Part shown: piece after piece, positions 1 to 9,239 of the stretch
Position numbering within the stretch: position 1 is the first letter of the stretch
Layout: every line of letters starts with the position of its first letter
From: a virus
Length of the DNA stretch: 38,049 nucleotides
IMG/VR virus record: IMGVR_UViG_3300050121_000049
Span: 1 to 38,049 of that record
Strand: one strand, 5' to 3'
The notes under the pieces: model-generated
Databases searched by the model: none
Seen by the model: only the letters and a program-made list of their open reading frames with translations
Told to the model about the DNA's origin: nothing
Translations under genes and position numbers: made by a program

Positions 1-1242
1 ACCGATATCACGATCGCGGTCGGCCAGACCTTGAGCGGCATCAGCATCACGGGCTCGCCGCTGATCACGGCCCAGATCGCGGGAACTCCGGGCAGCACCG
101 GCACCTATCGCATCAGCGGCGCGCAGCAGCACGTCGTTTCGGAAGCCATGACCGGCGTCGCTACGGCTCCGACCGTGACCTATGACTCGGTCTCCGGCTC
201 CTTTGTCATCACGTCCGGCATCACCGGTGCAGCATCGACCGCAGCTTTCGCCACCGGCACGCTGGCGGCTTCCTTGCTGCTGACCTCGGCCACCGGTGCC
301 GTACTGTCCCAAGGTGCGGCTGCGGCTGTGCCGGCAACCTTCATGGCCGGTATCATCGCGCAAACCACGAATTGGGCGAGCTTCTTCACGTCATTCGATC
401 CGGATGGCGGCAGCGGCAACACCCAGAAGCTGGCGTTCGCGGCTTGGAACAACAGTGTGGCACCGCGCTACGTCTATCTCGGATGGGATACCGACCTCAC
501 GCCGGGCCAGAGCGTGCCGGCGGCCTCAAGCCTCGGCTATGAAGTCACGACAACGCTTGGCTATTCGGGAACGGTACCGCTCTATGAACCGACCGATTTC
601 AATCATGCGGCGTTCCTGTCAGGCGCGATCGCAGCCATCAATTTCAACAAAGCCGGCGGCCGCGTCTCGTTCGCCTATCTCACGCAACCCGGGCTGGCCG
701 CTTCCGTCACCGACATCACCACCGCGGTGAACCTCGGCGGCAATCCGCAGGCTCTCGGCTCCTTCGGCAACGGTTACAACTTCGTCGGCGCCTTCGCGAC
801 GGCCAATCAGGGCTTCGTCAATTACCAGCGCGGTACCATTTCCGGCCCCTACAAATGGCTGGACAGCTATGTCAACCAGATCTGGCTGACTAACCAGTTC
901 CAACTCGCCGCCTATGAGTACATGACGCAGGTCGGCGCCTTTCCATATACACCGGCAGGCTACGCGAATTTCGAAATCGCGATGCAGGATGTCATCCAGG
1001 CCGGGCTCTCGTTCGGGGCCTATTCGGCGGGCGTCACGTTATCGTCCACGGAAATCACCGAGATCAACACCGCGGCCGGCGCCAACATCTCCAGCACATT
1101 GCAGACGCAGGGTTGGTATCTGCAGGTCAAGGACCCCGGTGCCACGGTGCGCGCATCGCGCGGATCGCCGGTTATTACGTTCTTTTACGTAGACTCTGGC
1201 AGTGTGCAGGCGCTCAACATCGGCTCGGTCGCCGCTCAGTAA
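1..1242 (+). CDS. Tail sheath protein (DUF3383-like), 5' end outside window
   Basis: The reading frame is open from base 1, so the true start lies upstream; a TTG at 31 is only an internal codon. The visible 413 residues resemble DUF3383 phage proteins, the contractile sheath of a class of myoviruses. Landmarks are a WASFFTSFDPD stretch and a YVYLGWDTD stretch, with a C-terminal half of mixed alpha/beta type (VNQIWLTNQFQLAAYEYM) like the conserved sheath core. The first ~55 visible residues form a Gly/Thr/Ser-rich beta module (VGQTLSG...GTPGSTGTYRISG...SEAMT) that recurs in the baseplate J protein at 6689. The neighbour downstream is the tube gene, as expected for a sheath-tube pair. Family call is from recalled similarity. 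Confidence 0.8.
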   Translation, partial: TDITIAVGQTLSGISITGSPLITAQIAGTPGSTGTYRISGAQQHVVSEAMTGVATAPTVTYDSVSGSFVITSGITGAASTAAFATGTLAASLLLTSATGAVLSQGAAAAVPATFMAGIIAQTTNWASFFTSFDPDGGSGNTQKLAFAAWNNSVAPRYVYLGWDTDLTPGQSVPAASSLGYEVTTTLGYSGTVPLYEPTDFNHAAFLSGAIAAINFNKAGGRVSFAYLTQPGLAASVTDITTAVNLGGNPQALGSFGNGYNFVGAFATANQGFVNYQRGTISGPYKWLDSYVNQIWLTNQFQLAAYEYMTQVGAFPYTPAGYANFEIAMQDVIQAGLSFGAYSAGVTLSSTEITEINTAAGANISSTLQTQGWYLQVKDPGATVRASRGSPVITFFYVDSGSVQALNIGSVAAQ

Positions 1243-1272
1243 CCCAGCCGCCAATTCGAAGGGGCCAGCCAC

Positions 1273-1698
1273 ATGTCGATAACTGCCGCGAATGCTGTTA
1301 TTCAACTTTCAATCGCGACGATCTTCCCAACGCCGCAGCAAATACAAGGCTTTGCGGAAGGTGATGTCTTCGACGCGACCAGCGTCAAGATCAACGAAGT
1401 GCAGATGGGCGTCGACGGACAGCAGTCCGCCGGCTTCGTCTGGGTTTCGAAGCCGATCACGTTTCATCTTCTGGCGGATTCCGAGTCGAACGACGTGTTC
1501 GATGAGTGGGGATCGCAGATGGAGGCCAACCAGACCGTTTTTCTGGCGAGCGGCCTTATCGTGCTCGACACCGGCGCGAAGTGGACGATGAGCCGAGGAT
1601 CTTTTACCGATTGGCTGTGGATACCTCCCGCGAAGAAGCTCCTGATGCCGCGTTCGCACACCGTCACGTTCGGTAGAATCATCAAGTCGGTGGCCTGA
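1273..1698 (+). CDS. Tail tube protein (DUF3277-like)
   Basis: A 141-residue protein that follows the sheath by 30 bp, with a GAAGGGG Shine-Dalgarno 8-9 bases before the ATG. Size, position and the beta-rich composition match the tube protein that polymerises inside the contractile sheath. It has an FDATSVKINEVQMGVDGQQS stretch and a C-terminal SHTVTFGRIIKSV strand typical of this family, in which the C-terminal strand pairs with the next subunit. The stop overlaps the next ATG (TGATG), which implies coupled translation with the chaperone gene. Family assignment is from recalled similarity and gene order. Confidence 0.75.
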   Translation: MSITAANAVIQLSIATIFPTPQQIQGFAEGDVFDATSVKINEVQMGVDGQQSAGFVWVSKPITFHLLADSESNDVFDEWGSQMEANQTVFLASGLIVLDTGAKWTMSRGSFTDWLWIPPAKKLLMPRSHTVTFGRIIKSVA

Positions 1699-2138
1699 TG
1701 GCGAGGAAAGAAGTTTCAGTAACGATAGTCGATGAAGGTCGCGACCAAGGAAAAGTATTCCGATTAACGGAAAAGTCCGCGATCGATATCGACAAGTGGG
1801 CCAACCGCGCCATTCATTCCATTGTTCGTGCCGGTGGCGTGTTGCCGGACGAAATCCAGAAAATGGGGATCATCGGCATCCTAGCCGTCGGCATGCATCG
1901 GCTGATGCATATCCCGTGGTTGGAGCTCGAACCTCTGCTCGATGAACTTCTGACATGCGTCCAGATCGTACCGACACCAAGCCAGCCCAACGTGGTCCGC
2001 AAGCTGTTCCCCAACGATATCGAGGAAGTCAGCACGCTGCGCACACTACGCGAACAAGTTTTCGTCCTGCATACTTCTTTTATTCTGCCCGTCGACGCAT
2101 CGAAATCCCCCGGCGCGGCGGCGGGCACCATCTCCTAG
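1698..2138 (+). CDS. Tail assembly chaperone, short form (gpG-like)
   Basis: A 146-residue mostly helical protein between tube and tape measure, the standard place for the chaperone that coats the tape measure protein during tail assembly. It starts by TGATG overlap with the tube gene. No catalytic motif is seen. The last codons (SKSPGAAAGTIS) look like readthrough into a sequence whose coding sense lies in the -1 frame, which is the classical layout of lambda gpG/gpGT. The function is inferred from position, size and the overlapping -1 frame ORF rather than from a strong motif. Confidence 0.7.
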   Translation: MARKEVSVTIVDEGRDQGKVFRLTEKSAIDIDKWANRAIHSIVRAGGVLPDEIQKMGIIGILAVGMHRLMHIPWLELEPLLDELLTCVQIVPTPSQPNVVRKLFPNDIEEVSTLRTLREQVFVLHTSFILPVDASKSPGAAAGTIS

Positions 2139-2290
2139 AGTATTCGAACATCACGCCGGCGATCGGTGCGGTCATTTCGAGCCGTCTCGCGACGATGGCT
2201 GATCTGTCGACGGTGCTGTCGATCGAGGACGTCTATGTCCTCCTCGAGATCGCGGCGGTGGATGCGTATAATTCGAGGCCGCAGAAATGA
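1698..2290 (+). CDS. Predicted -1 frameshift product of tail chaperone (gpGT-like)
   Basis: After the gpG-like stop at 2138 there is a stretch to 2290 with no start of its own other than a weak ATG at 2195, but with a protein-like -1 frame (SNITPAIGAVISS...LSIEDVYVLLEIAAVDAYN). This resembles the small T domain of tail chaperones. Its TGA overlaps the tape measure ATG (ATGA at 2287-2290), as expected for a translated frame. A CCCCC run at 2107-2111 lets a Pro tRNA on CCC slip back one base and re-pair perfectly; this is the best slip site I see, though not a canonical heptamer. The fusion would be about 197 residues. The alternative is an independent 31-residue ORF from 2195. Confidence 0.5.
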
Positions 2291-3804
2291 CTACGATAGA
2301 TGAACTTGTCGTAACGCTCGCGTTGGATCCAACCAAGTTCACCAAAGGTCAAAAAGACGCGCTCGACACCTTCAAAAAAACCGACGACGAATTCACCAAG
2401 CGCCTCAAAAACCTCGAGGACCAGAACAAGAAGGCTGGTGAGTCCTTCGGCAACATCACGCACGCCGCGGAAGGCCTCTTTTCGGTGATCGCCGGCGCCG
2501 GCATGGCGTCGTTCGCGCGCGACACCATGACCAGCGTAGCTTCAACTGGGCGCCTGGCGCACAACATCGGTGAGGCCACCGGCGAGCTTTCCGCATTCGG
2601 CCGCATGATCGAGCGCAACGGCGGAAACGCTGATGCAGCGATGGGCTCGCTGAAGGGCTTCTCGGACCAGATCACGCGGCTCAACACGCTCGGCCAGGGC
2701 TCGCAAGACCTGTTCATGTTTCTCGGCACGATCGGCGCCCGCGAAGGGGCCGGTCCGCTCGAAACCTTCATGAAGTTCGCCGAATGGGCGGAAAGTCACA
2801 AGGAAAACCCGCAGCTCGTCAACCTGATTGGCTCACAAGGCGGTTTCGACCAGGGCACCATCAACGAGGCCATGAAAGGCCGCGTGCAGGTTCTCAAGGA
2901 TCTCGCGGCGGCGAGCAAGGGTGCGATCGGCCCCGAACAGGTCGAGGCCCTGACGAAGCTGCAAGGTGCCTGGGTCGGTCTCGACCAGGCGCTTGAGAAG
3001 ACCGGACGAGACATCGTCACCGACGTTGCTCCGGCGCTGACATCGATGGCGACTGCCACAACGGAACTAATCGAGAAAAACCAGAAGTGGGCTGACATAC
3101 TTGGCGAAGTGCTGGCCGCCATCACCGCCCTTACCGCGCTGAAGCCCGCGGCGTGGCTCCTGAGGCTGCTTGGACTGGGCGGTGCCGCTAGCGCAATTAG
3201 CGCGGCAGGACCGCTGGCTGTGGCTGGCGGCCTCGCCTATGCCAATCTACCGACGACGCTCGGTTCGGAGCCCAATATCTATGAAAACGGCCAACTGACC
3301 GACTACGGCCGCAAGATCACCGGCCAGGGCGGCGGCGCTTTCGGCAGCCCGCAGGAAAAAGAGGCCTTCATCCGCGCCTCGGCCATCAAAGCCGGGATCA
3401 ACCCCGATATCGCCATGGCAGTGGCCAAGAGCGAGGGATTTAACAAGTTCTCCGGTGACAACGATACCTCGTTCGGTGCCTTCCAGCTTCATGTCACGCC
3501 AGGCGGCCGCGGTCACGCCGTCGGCGACGAATTCCAGAAACTGACCGGCCTCGATCCTTCCGATCCCGGCAATGAACATGAAGGCATCATGTTCGCGATG
3601 GAGTGGGCGAAACGTCACGGCTGGCACGATTTCCATGGTGCGGCCAACAGCGGCATTGGCGACCAGCAAGGTATCGGCGATGTCACCGTCGTCGTTCACA
3701 CCGACTCCAAGGACCCCCGCGAGCACGGCCGGGTCGCTGCCGACGCCTTCAAGAACCGGGTCAATAGCTCGATCGCGACACAGGCCAACACCGGATTGAA
3801 CTGA
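2287..3804 (+). CDS. Tail tape measure protein with C-terminal muramidase-like domain
   Basis: A 505-residue protein that sets tail length and is ejected at infection. Residues 1-60 are charged and helical (DELVVTLALDPTKFTKGQKD is the common tape-measure opening). Residues 278-320 hold hydrophobic segments. Residues ~355-455 look like a lysozyme/transglycosylase-type domain, with AMAVAKSEGFNKF (candidate catalytic E383), then SFGAFQLHVTPGGRG and a C-terminal WAKRHGWHDFHGA, suited to local cell-wall digestion. At about 1.5 angstrom per residue it predicts a short tail of roughly 75 nm. It overlaps the chaperone frame by ATGA and the next gene by TGATG. Confidence 0.85.
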   Translation: MTTIDELVVTLALDPTKFTKGQKDALDTFKKTDDEFTKRLKNLEDQNKKAGESFGNITHAAEGLFSVIAGAGMASFARDTMTSVASTGRLAHNIGEATGELSAFGRMIERNGGNADAAMGSLKGFSDQITRLNTLGQGSQDLFMFLGTIGAREGAGPLETFMKFAEWAESHKENPQLVNLIGSQGGFDQGTINEAMKGRVQVLKDLAAASKGAIGPEQVEALTKLQGAWVGLDQALEKTGRDIVTDVAPALTSMATATTELIEKNQKWADILGEVLAAITALTALKPAAWLLRLLGLGGAASAISAAGPLAVAGGLAYANLPTTLGSEPNIYENGQLTDYGRKITGQGGGAFGSPQEKEAFIRASAIKAGINPDIAMAVAKSEGFNKFSGDNDTSFGAFQLHVTPGGRGHAVGDEFQKLTGLDPSDPGNEHEGIMFAMEWAKRHGWHDFHGAANSGIGDQQGIGDVTVVVHTDSKDPREHGRVAADAFKNRVNSSIATQANTGLN

Positions 3805-4379
3805 TGGCTGATGGACTTCCCGACCTGCCCATTGGCGTGAATGTTTTCACCGACGCCGTGCTGCTGGTCGCCGACGCCGTTTCGCTGTTCTCCGGTGCGA
3901 CACAGCAATGGGGCATCTTCCTTGACGGCGAGCCGGTGGTGGTGGCCGACAACGTCGTCGCGTTCGGTTTCAAGAAGTCGGCGCGCATCTCGAAGTATCC
4001 GCAGGAACAAGGTGCCTTTGCCAGCTACAACAAGGTTTCGCTACCCGGCGAACCACGGCTGAAGTTCTCGACCGGCGGTTCGGTTGCCGACCGGCAGGCC
4101 TTCATCGACTCGATCGCGCCGTTGATCGACGATCTCAACCTCTATGATGTCGTGACACCGGAAGTGACCTATTCCGGCTACAACGTCGTCAATTACGATT
4201 ATCCGCGCACCGCCGACAAGGCTGGCCTGATCACGGTCGACGTCTGGCTCGAGGAAGTCATCATCGCCGGCGCTTCGGAATTCAGCAACACGGCTTCTCC
4301 GACCGATTCCAGCCAGACCAACAACGGCCTGGTGCAACCGCAGCCATATTCGGGCGCCAATCTCGGCCCGCTTCAGTAA
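3804..4379 (+). CDS. Dit-like distal tail protein
   Basis: A 191-residue protein immediately after the tape measure gene (TGATG overlap). The N-terminal half has WGIFLDGEPVV...FGFKKSARISKYPQE, followed by SYNKVSLPGEPRLKFSTGG; this pattern recurs in Dit-like proteins of simple contractile baseplates, which form the ring joining tube and hub. The last ~30 residues are a Ser/Gln/Pro-rich flexible tail. The assignment rests on recalled similarity plus position before plug, hub and spike genes. Confidence 0.7.
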   Translation: MADGLPDLPIGVNVFTDAVLLVADAVSLFSGATQQWGIFLDGEPVVVADNVVAFGFKKSARISKYPQEQGAFASYNKVSLPGEPRLKFSTGGSVADRQAFIDSIAPLIDDLNLYDVVTPEVTYSGYNVVNYDYPRTADKAGLITVDVWLEEVIIAGASEFSNTASPTDSSQTNNGLVQPQPYSGANLGPLQ

Positions 4380-4388
4380 GGGCGAGCC

Positions 4389-4718
4389 ATGCAAGTCGTC
4401 CCGCTGCAGCCGGTACCGAACCAGACGCTGCAGATCGTGCTCGCCAGCCAGAATTGCCAGATCAATGTCTACCAGGCACCTGGCGGGATGTTCATGGATC
4501 TTCTCGTCAATGACGAGCCGGTGCGGCTTGGCATCCCATGCCAGAATTTGAACCGGGTCGTTCGATCGCTCTATCTCGGATTTTCTGGCGACATGGTCTG
4601 GAACGATACCCAGCCTGATCCGGTGCTAGGCGCGCAAGATCCATTCTATAGCGGGCTCGGATCGCGGTTTCAGCTTGTCTATCTCGCGGCATCGGACCTG
4701 CCGGCGAACGAGGGCTGA
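4389..4718 (+). CDS. Baseplate plug protein (Pam3 gp18-like, DUF6983)
   Basis: A 109-residue protein with the pattern LQ.VLASQNCQINVYQ...GMFMDLLVNDEPVR.GIPCQN.N and FSGDMVWND....DP...GLGSRFQLVY. I recognise this as the small plug domain found in simple contractile baseplates such as cyanophage Pam3, where it seals the tube lumen between Dit-like ring and hub. It sits between Dit-like and hub genes in the expected order. Spacing to the previous stop is 9 bp, with a GGGCGAG ribosome-binding site. Confidence 0.7.
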   Translation: MQVVPLQPVPNQTLQIVLASQNCQINVYQAPGGMFMDLLVNDEPVRLGIPCQNLNRVVRSLYLGFSGDMVWNDTQPDPVLGAQDPFYSGLGSRFQLVYLAASDLPANEG

Positions 4719-4720
4719 TC

Positions 4721-5602
4721 GTGAGTTTTGTCAAACGCGCTCTCGACTTCACTTTCCAACTCGGCACCGGCTCGTTCGGCGACACCGGCGCCAACACCGT
4801 CAAGGTGCCTTCCGGTCTATGGGCCACGGCTCAAATCCAGAAGAACGGCACGCCCTCGATGAACCGGGCGAATATCCGGATTTGGGGCCTGTCGCTCACG
4901 ATCATGAACCAGCTTTCGCGGATCGGTGTATTGCCGACCGCGGTACGCAACAACATCGTCACCGTCATGGCAGGCGAGGCCGGCGGCAACATGTCGCTCG
5001 CCTTTGCCGGCGGCATCCAGGAGTGCTGGCCGGACTTCTCCAATCCGACCGAGGCTGTTCTCAACGTCAACGCCTTCACCGGCTTGCTGGCGCAGATGAA
5101 AACTGCGCTGCCGACGAGCTTCAACGGCTCGACCGATGTCGCCACCATCATGGGCCAGCTCGCCAAGCAGATGGGCTACACGCTGGAGAACAATGGCGTA
5201 TCGGTGCAACTCTCCAACCCGTATCTTCCTGGCACCGCGCGCATGCAGGCACTGGCCGCGGCCGACGCCGCCGGAATCTATGTGGTGTTCGACGACGATA
5301 ATGGTGTCATGGCGATCCTTCCGAAGACCGGCGCCCGAGGCGGTGCGGCGCCAGTGATTTCACCGACCGGCGACATGGTCGGATACCCAACCTATGTCGG
5401 CCCCGGCCAGATCGCTCTCACCGACGAATATAATCCGCAGCTCCGCTTCATGGGCAACGTCATCGTGAAGAATTCGATCGTCGGCGGTGCCAATGGCACC
5501 TGGCGCATCACGAGTCTATCGCACGATCTATCGACGCGGCCTGATGGTCCGTGGTTCTCGCATGTCCAGGGTAACAACCTCTACTCGGCGCAAGGCGCAT
5601 GA
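4721..5602 (+). CDS. Baseplate hub protein (gp41/phage protein D-like)
   Basis: A 293-residue protein that starts with GTG at 4721 after a GAGGGC Shine-Dalgarno. It carries repeated beta folds seen in hub proteins: an N-terminal domain with AQIQKNGTPSMNRANIRIWGLS, a middle domain with TDVATIMGQLAKQMGYTLENNG, and a C-terminal part with FMGNVIVKNSIVGGANGTWRITSLSHDLSTR. Hub trimers carry the spike and connect to the tube. The downstream spike gene overlaps by ATGA. Family call is by recalled similarity and gene order. Confidence 0.8.
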   Translation: MSFVKRALDFTFQLGTGSFGDTGANTVKVPSGLWATAQIQKNGTPSMNRANIRIWGLSLTIMNQLSRIGVLPTAVRNNIVTVMAGEAGGNMSLAFAGGIQECWPDFSNPTEAVLNVNAFTGLLAQMKTALPTSFNGSTDVATIMGQLAKQMGYTLENNGVSVQLSNPYLPGTARMQALAAADAAGIYVVFDDDNGVMAILPKTGARGGAAPVISPTGDMVGYPTYVGPGQIALTDEYNPQLRFMGNVIVKNSIVGGANGTWRITSLSHDLSTRPDGPWFSHVQGNNLYSAQGA

Positions 5603-6207
5603 ACGACGTCACCTCCGACGGCTATACCGGTCGCGCCAATGAAACCACGGGTGCCGACGAGTTCAACGCGCAGACATTTCTGATCAACCAGGTTCTCAGC
5701 GGCAAGTGGACGGTCACGCTTTGTGTTGTCAAAAGTGTTTCTGGCGGCGGCGTCAACGTCCCGCCGATCGTCAGCGTCCAGCCGCTAGTCAACCAGGTCG
5801 ACGGCCAAGGAACTCCGACACCGCATGGCATCATCAACGGTATTCCGGTTTTTCGTCTGCAGGGCGGCACCAACGCTATCATCGTCGATCCTGTTGCCGG
5901 CGACATCGGGCTTCTGGCAACCGCAAGCCGTGACATATCGGCGGTCAAGAACAACAAGGCGCCGTCGAATCCCGGTTCGCAGCGGGTGTTCGATGCGGCG
6001 GACAGTCTCTATCTCGGCGGCTTCCTCAATGCCGCACCGACGCAATACGTCCAGTTCAGCGAAGCCGGTATTACGCTGAAGTCCGGATCTGCCACGATCG
6101 TTGTCGGCAGCGACGGCACCGTTAAAATCAACGGCATCGACTTCAGCACGCACGTCCATACCCTGGTGCAAACCGGCGGTTCCGATAGCGGCCCACCGCT
6201 CGTTTGA
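5599..6207 (+). CDS. Baseplate central spike protein (phi92 gp138-like)
   Basis: A 202-residue protein. Residues ~20-110 fit the gp138 N-terminal OB-fold (VPPIVSVQPLVNQVDGQGTPTPHGIINGIPVFRLQGG...DPVAGDIGLLATASRDIS). The C-terminal part (GITLKSGSATIVVGSDGTVKINGIDFSTHVHT) is a short triple beta-helix of the type that forms the membrane-piercing needle. The HVH triad near the C terminus matches the His-x-His iron-binding tip known from gpV and gp138 spikes. The start overlaps the hub stop by ATGA. Confidence 0.85.
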   Translation: MNDVTSDGYTGRANETTGADEFNAQTFLINQVLSGKWTVTLCVVKSVSGGGVNVPPIVSVQPLVNQVDGQGTPTPHGIINGIPVFRLQGGTNAIIVDPVAGDIGLLATASRDISAVKNNKAPSNPGSQRVFDAADSLYLGGFLNAAPTQYVQFSEAGITLKSGSATIVVGSDGTVKINGIDFSTHVHTLVQTGGSDSGPPLV

Positions 6208-6235
6208 GACAACGATAAAATATTAAGGGGCGGCG

Positions 6236-6688
6236 ATGGCATCTAATTCCACGCTGCTGCTTGATAGTTTGAGTTGGGATTGGGCTGTCGACGCCAACGG
6301 CAATTTCGCGGTAGCGGGTCCGCCCTACTCTCAAGCGCAGGATGCGGCCTCGGCAATCCGGCTCTATCTTGGCGAACTCTATTATGACACTTCCGCGGGC
6401 GTGCCCTACGCGCGCATTCTGGCGCAGCCGCCGAACGTGCCACTGCTAAAATCGTACATGGTCGCCGCTGCTCTGACGGTACCTGGCGTCGTCTCCGCAG
6501 TTTGCTTCATCACCTCGGTAACCGATCGCGGTGTCACCGGCCAGGTGCAGATCACAAACGCGGCTGGCCAAACCGCGGCGGCCTCGATCGCGCCATTCGT
6601 GCCGCCGTTGCCGCCGTTACCGCCTTCCGGCGGACCGTCGCTGGATTATTCGGATCCGAACAATTCGCAATACCTGCCGGGTCTGTAA
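6236..6688 (+). CDS. Baseplate wedge protein (T4 gp25 / P2 gpW / Mu gp46-like)
   Basis: A 150-residue protein with an AAGGGGCGGCG Shine-Dalgarno. The core is SWDWAVDANGNFAV...YSQAQDAASAIRLYLGELYYDTSAGVPY, the conserved gp25/W pattern of a lysozyme-like fold that has no lytic role and builds the wedge-sheath contact. The last 40 residues are a Pro-rich tail (PPLPPLPPSGG). It is followed without a gap by the J protein, the usual W-J pairing. Confidence 0.85.
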   Translation: MASNSTLLLDSLSWDWAVDANGNFAVAGPPYSQAQDAASAIRLYLGELYYDTSAGVPYARILAQPPNVPLLKSYMVAAALTVPGVVSAVCFITSVTDRGVTGQVQITNAAGQTAAASIAPFVPPLPPLPPSGGPSLDYSDPNNSQYLPGL

Positions 6689-8557
6689 ATGACGAATGTG
6701 CCTCAGGTCTCGTTCGGCTCGACCGGCTTTCAGGCGCCAAGCACCACGCAGGTATTGACCGGCGTCATCGCCGATATCCAGGCCGCGTTCAGCGGCAAGC
6801 TCAATCTATCGATCACCAATCTGGCGTCGCTGGGAACATCGCAGGGTCAGCTTGCCACCAGCATGACGGGATCGATCGTCAACGCCAACAATGCGTTTTT
6901 GGTGCAGGCCAGTCAGACCGATCCGGCCTATGCGTTCGGCCGCTGGCAGGATGCCATCGGCAACATCTATTTCCTGCAACGCAATGCTTCGGAGCCGACG
7001 GCGCTCCAGATCGCGTGCAACGGTGCACAGGGCGTCAATATTCCGGTTGGCGCCAGTGTCATCGACGGCACCGGCAACATCTATCTGGCGACACAAGCAG
7101 GTTTGATCCCGGTTGGCGGCAGCATCACGCTGGCCTTCGCGGCCTTCATTCCCGGCCCGGTGGCGGTTCCGGCCACGGTCGCGCCCTATCAGACCATCCC
7201 GGGCTGGGACAGCGCAACCGTAGTCTCCGGAGCGATTGGTCGCAACGTCGAAAGCCGCGCCGCGTTCGAGCAGCGGAGACAGGACAGCGTCGCCGGCAAC
7301 AGCTTCGGCCCGATCGGGGCGATCATCGGTGCAGTCGCCAAGGTTCTGGGCGTCCTCGATTATTACGGGTTCAACAATAACACGGCCAATCCAGTCACCA
7401 TCAACGGGGTGACGATCGCGGCGAACGCGATCTATATCTGTGTCGCCGGCGGTGCACCCTCCGACATCGCCCAAGCCATTCTGTCAAAAAAGGGCGCCGG
7501 CGCGCCGATGACCGGCAACACCACGGTCACCGCGTTCGACAGCAATCCGCTCTATGCGTCACCGCAGCCCTATACCATCACTTACGAAATACCGGCCGCA
7601 CTCCAGCTGCTGTTCAAGGTGGTCATAGCCAACGGGCCTCTGGTGCCCTCCAATGCCGCGCAACAGGTTCAGAGCGCGCTCCTGGCAGCGTTCGCCGGAG
7701 ACAGCCTGTCGGCCAGCTTTACCGGCTCGATCTCCGGCACCACGCTTACGGTCACCGCGGTGGACTCCGGAACAATTGCGATCGGCCAGCTGCTTTCCGA
7801 CCTCACCGGCGGCGTCACGGCTGGCACCGCCATCACCGGGCTCGGCACGGGCTCTGGCGGGCTCGGCACCTATTCGATCAGCCTGTCGCAGACTGTCGCC
7901 AGCGAGGCCATGACCTCGGAATCGCCGGCTGCCGTCAACAGTGTGCCGCGGGCACGGATCAATTCGTTGGTCTATGCCATCCAGTACGTTCCGGCGATTG
8001 CCGCACTTGGTTCATGGGCCCAGGTCGCGTCCATCCTGATCGGCTCCATCAATTCTCCGGATGCCGTGGTCGAGGGGCATATCGTCGGAAACACGCTGAC
8101 GGTCACCTCGGTCACATCGGGCATCATCCTGCTCGTCGACACACTGTTAGATCCGGCCGGGCTGATCGCGAACGGAACGGTCATCACGGCCTTTGTCAGC
8201 GGATCCGGAGGCACGGGCACCTACACGGTAAACAATCCGCAGACGATCGGTGCCTCATTTACCGGATCCGGATCGGGCATAAACATGGCCGTTACGGCGG
8301 TCACCGGCGTCATCGCGGTGGGTGACGTCGTTGTCGGAGCCGGCGTCCCAGGTGGAACGACGATTGTATCGCAGACCAGCGGGACACCGGGCGGTGCCGG
8401 CGTCTATGTGACGAGCGGTGCCACGACAGCAGCTACCGCTGCGCTGACCTCCAACAAGGCGATCACCTGCGCGTCCGCGGATAATTCCTCGGTGCAGGTG
8501 AATGCCAACCAGGTGCCACAGCTCACCGCGACGAATATTTTGGTGAGCACAACGTGA
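6689..8557 (+). CDS. Baseplate J-like protein with three inserted beta repeats
   Basis: A 622-residue baseplate wedge protein (Mu gp47/P2 gpJ type). Residues 1-340 are the J core, with GWDSA...[18 protein letters not shown] at ~172-200 and a [17 protein letters not shown] helix. Three Gly/Thr/Ser-rich beta repeats interrupt and extend it, at ~343-409, ~462-525 and ~525-588. Each reads roughly GxIxGxTLTVTxVxSGxIxxG...GTxITxxxSGxGGxGTY. The core resumes between repeats 1 and 2 ([20 protein letters not shown]), which shows they are loop insertions. J proteins normally lack repeats of this kind, so this one is longer than usual. Confidence 0.85.
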   Translation: MTNVPQVSFGSTGFQAPSTTQVLTGVIADIQAAFSGKLNLSITNLASLGTSQGQLATSMTGSIVNANNAFLVQASQTDPAYAFGRWQDAIGNIYFLQRNASEPTALQIACNGAQGVNIPVGASVIDGTGNIYLATQAGLIPVGGSITLAFAAFIPGPVAVPATVAPYQTIPGWDSATVVSGAIGRNVESRAAFEQRRQDSVAGNSFGPIGAIIGAVAKVLGVLDYYGFNNNTANPVTINGVTIAANAIYICVAGGAPSDIAQAILSKKGAGAPMTGNTTVTAFDSNPLYASPQPYTITYEIPAALQLLFKVVIANGPLVPSNAAQQVQSALLAAFAGDSLSASFTGSISGTTLTVTAVDSGTIAIGQLLSDLTGGVTAGTAITGLGTGSGGLGTYSISLSQTVASEAMTSESPAAVNSVPRARINSLVYAIQYVPAIAALGSWAQVASILIGSINSPDAVVEGHIVGNTLTVTSVTSGIILLVDTLLDPAGLIANGTVITAFVSGSGGTGTYTVNNPQTIGASFTGSGSGINMAVTAVTGVIAVGDVVVGAGVPGGTTIVSQTSGTPGGAGVYVTSGATTAATAALTSNKAITCASADNSSVQVNANQVPQLTATNILVSTT

Positions 8558-9213
8558 GCGGGCCTCCTTATCCGCATCCTGATCCGGCCCCGGGAAGTAA
8601 CGGAATCGGTCTTTTCCAGATCGGTGTCAGCCAAATCGGCGACATCCCATCGTGGGACCCTTGGATCCAAGTGGTGTCGCAATACGCAAATTCGGCCGCC
8701 ATCGACGCCCTGATCCTGTCGTTCAACGATGCGATGGATCAGACCGAAAATATCGAAAACCTTTTCGACTTCGTGTGGAACATCCAAACCGCCGTCGGCT
8801 ACGGACTCGACGTGCTGGGCCGCATCGTCGGTATCAAGCGAACCATTCCGATTCCGGGTGTAGCCACCTATCTCGGCAACGAAGAGGCCGGAAGCTGGAC
8901 CGGGTTCGGTCAAGGCGGCTTCTACAGCGGCGGTGGAACGACAACTAACTTCACGCTGTCAGATCCGGACTATCGGACTCTGATCTATGCCAAGGCAGCC
9001 AGCAACATCACGGATGGTTCGATACCATCGGTCAATCAAATCCTGCTGACACTGTTTCCGGGGCGCGGTGCCTGCTTCGTCGCCGATGGGCTCAACATGT
9101 CGCTGACCTATACGTTCGATTTCGCGCTCAATCCCGTCGAGCTTGCCATCGTGCAGTTCGCCGGAGTGCTGCCGACGGCGGCCGGTGTCATCCAGAATAT
9201 CTCTCACTTCTGA
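8554..9213 (+). CDS. DUF2612 tail protein (Mu gp48 / tail protein I analogue)
   Basis: A 219-residue protein that starts with GTG at 8554, overlapping the J stop (GTGA). The features are [29 protein letters not shown], then [20 protein letters not shown] and [28 protein letters not shown], the standard DUF2612 layout. Proteins in this slot complete the wedge and anchor the tail fibres, which are encoded next. Confidence 0.85.
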   Translation: MSGPPYPHPDPAPGSNGIGLFQIGVSQIGDIPSWDPWIQVVSQYANSAAIDALILSFNDAMDQTENIENLFDFVWNIQTAVGYGLDVLGRIVGIKRTIPIPGVATYLGNEEAGSWTGFGQGGFYSGGGTTTNFTLSDPDYRTLIYAKAASNITDGSIPSVNQILLTLFPGRGACFVADGLNMSLTYTFDFALNPVELAIVQFAGVLPTAAGVIQNISHF

Positions 9214-9239
9214 TTTCAAAAAGACAAGGACCACGACGA

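Noticed and set aside
6502-7380. 292-residue + strand ORF
   Set aside because: Basic, His/Arg-rich shadow of the wedge and J genes in another frame.
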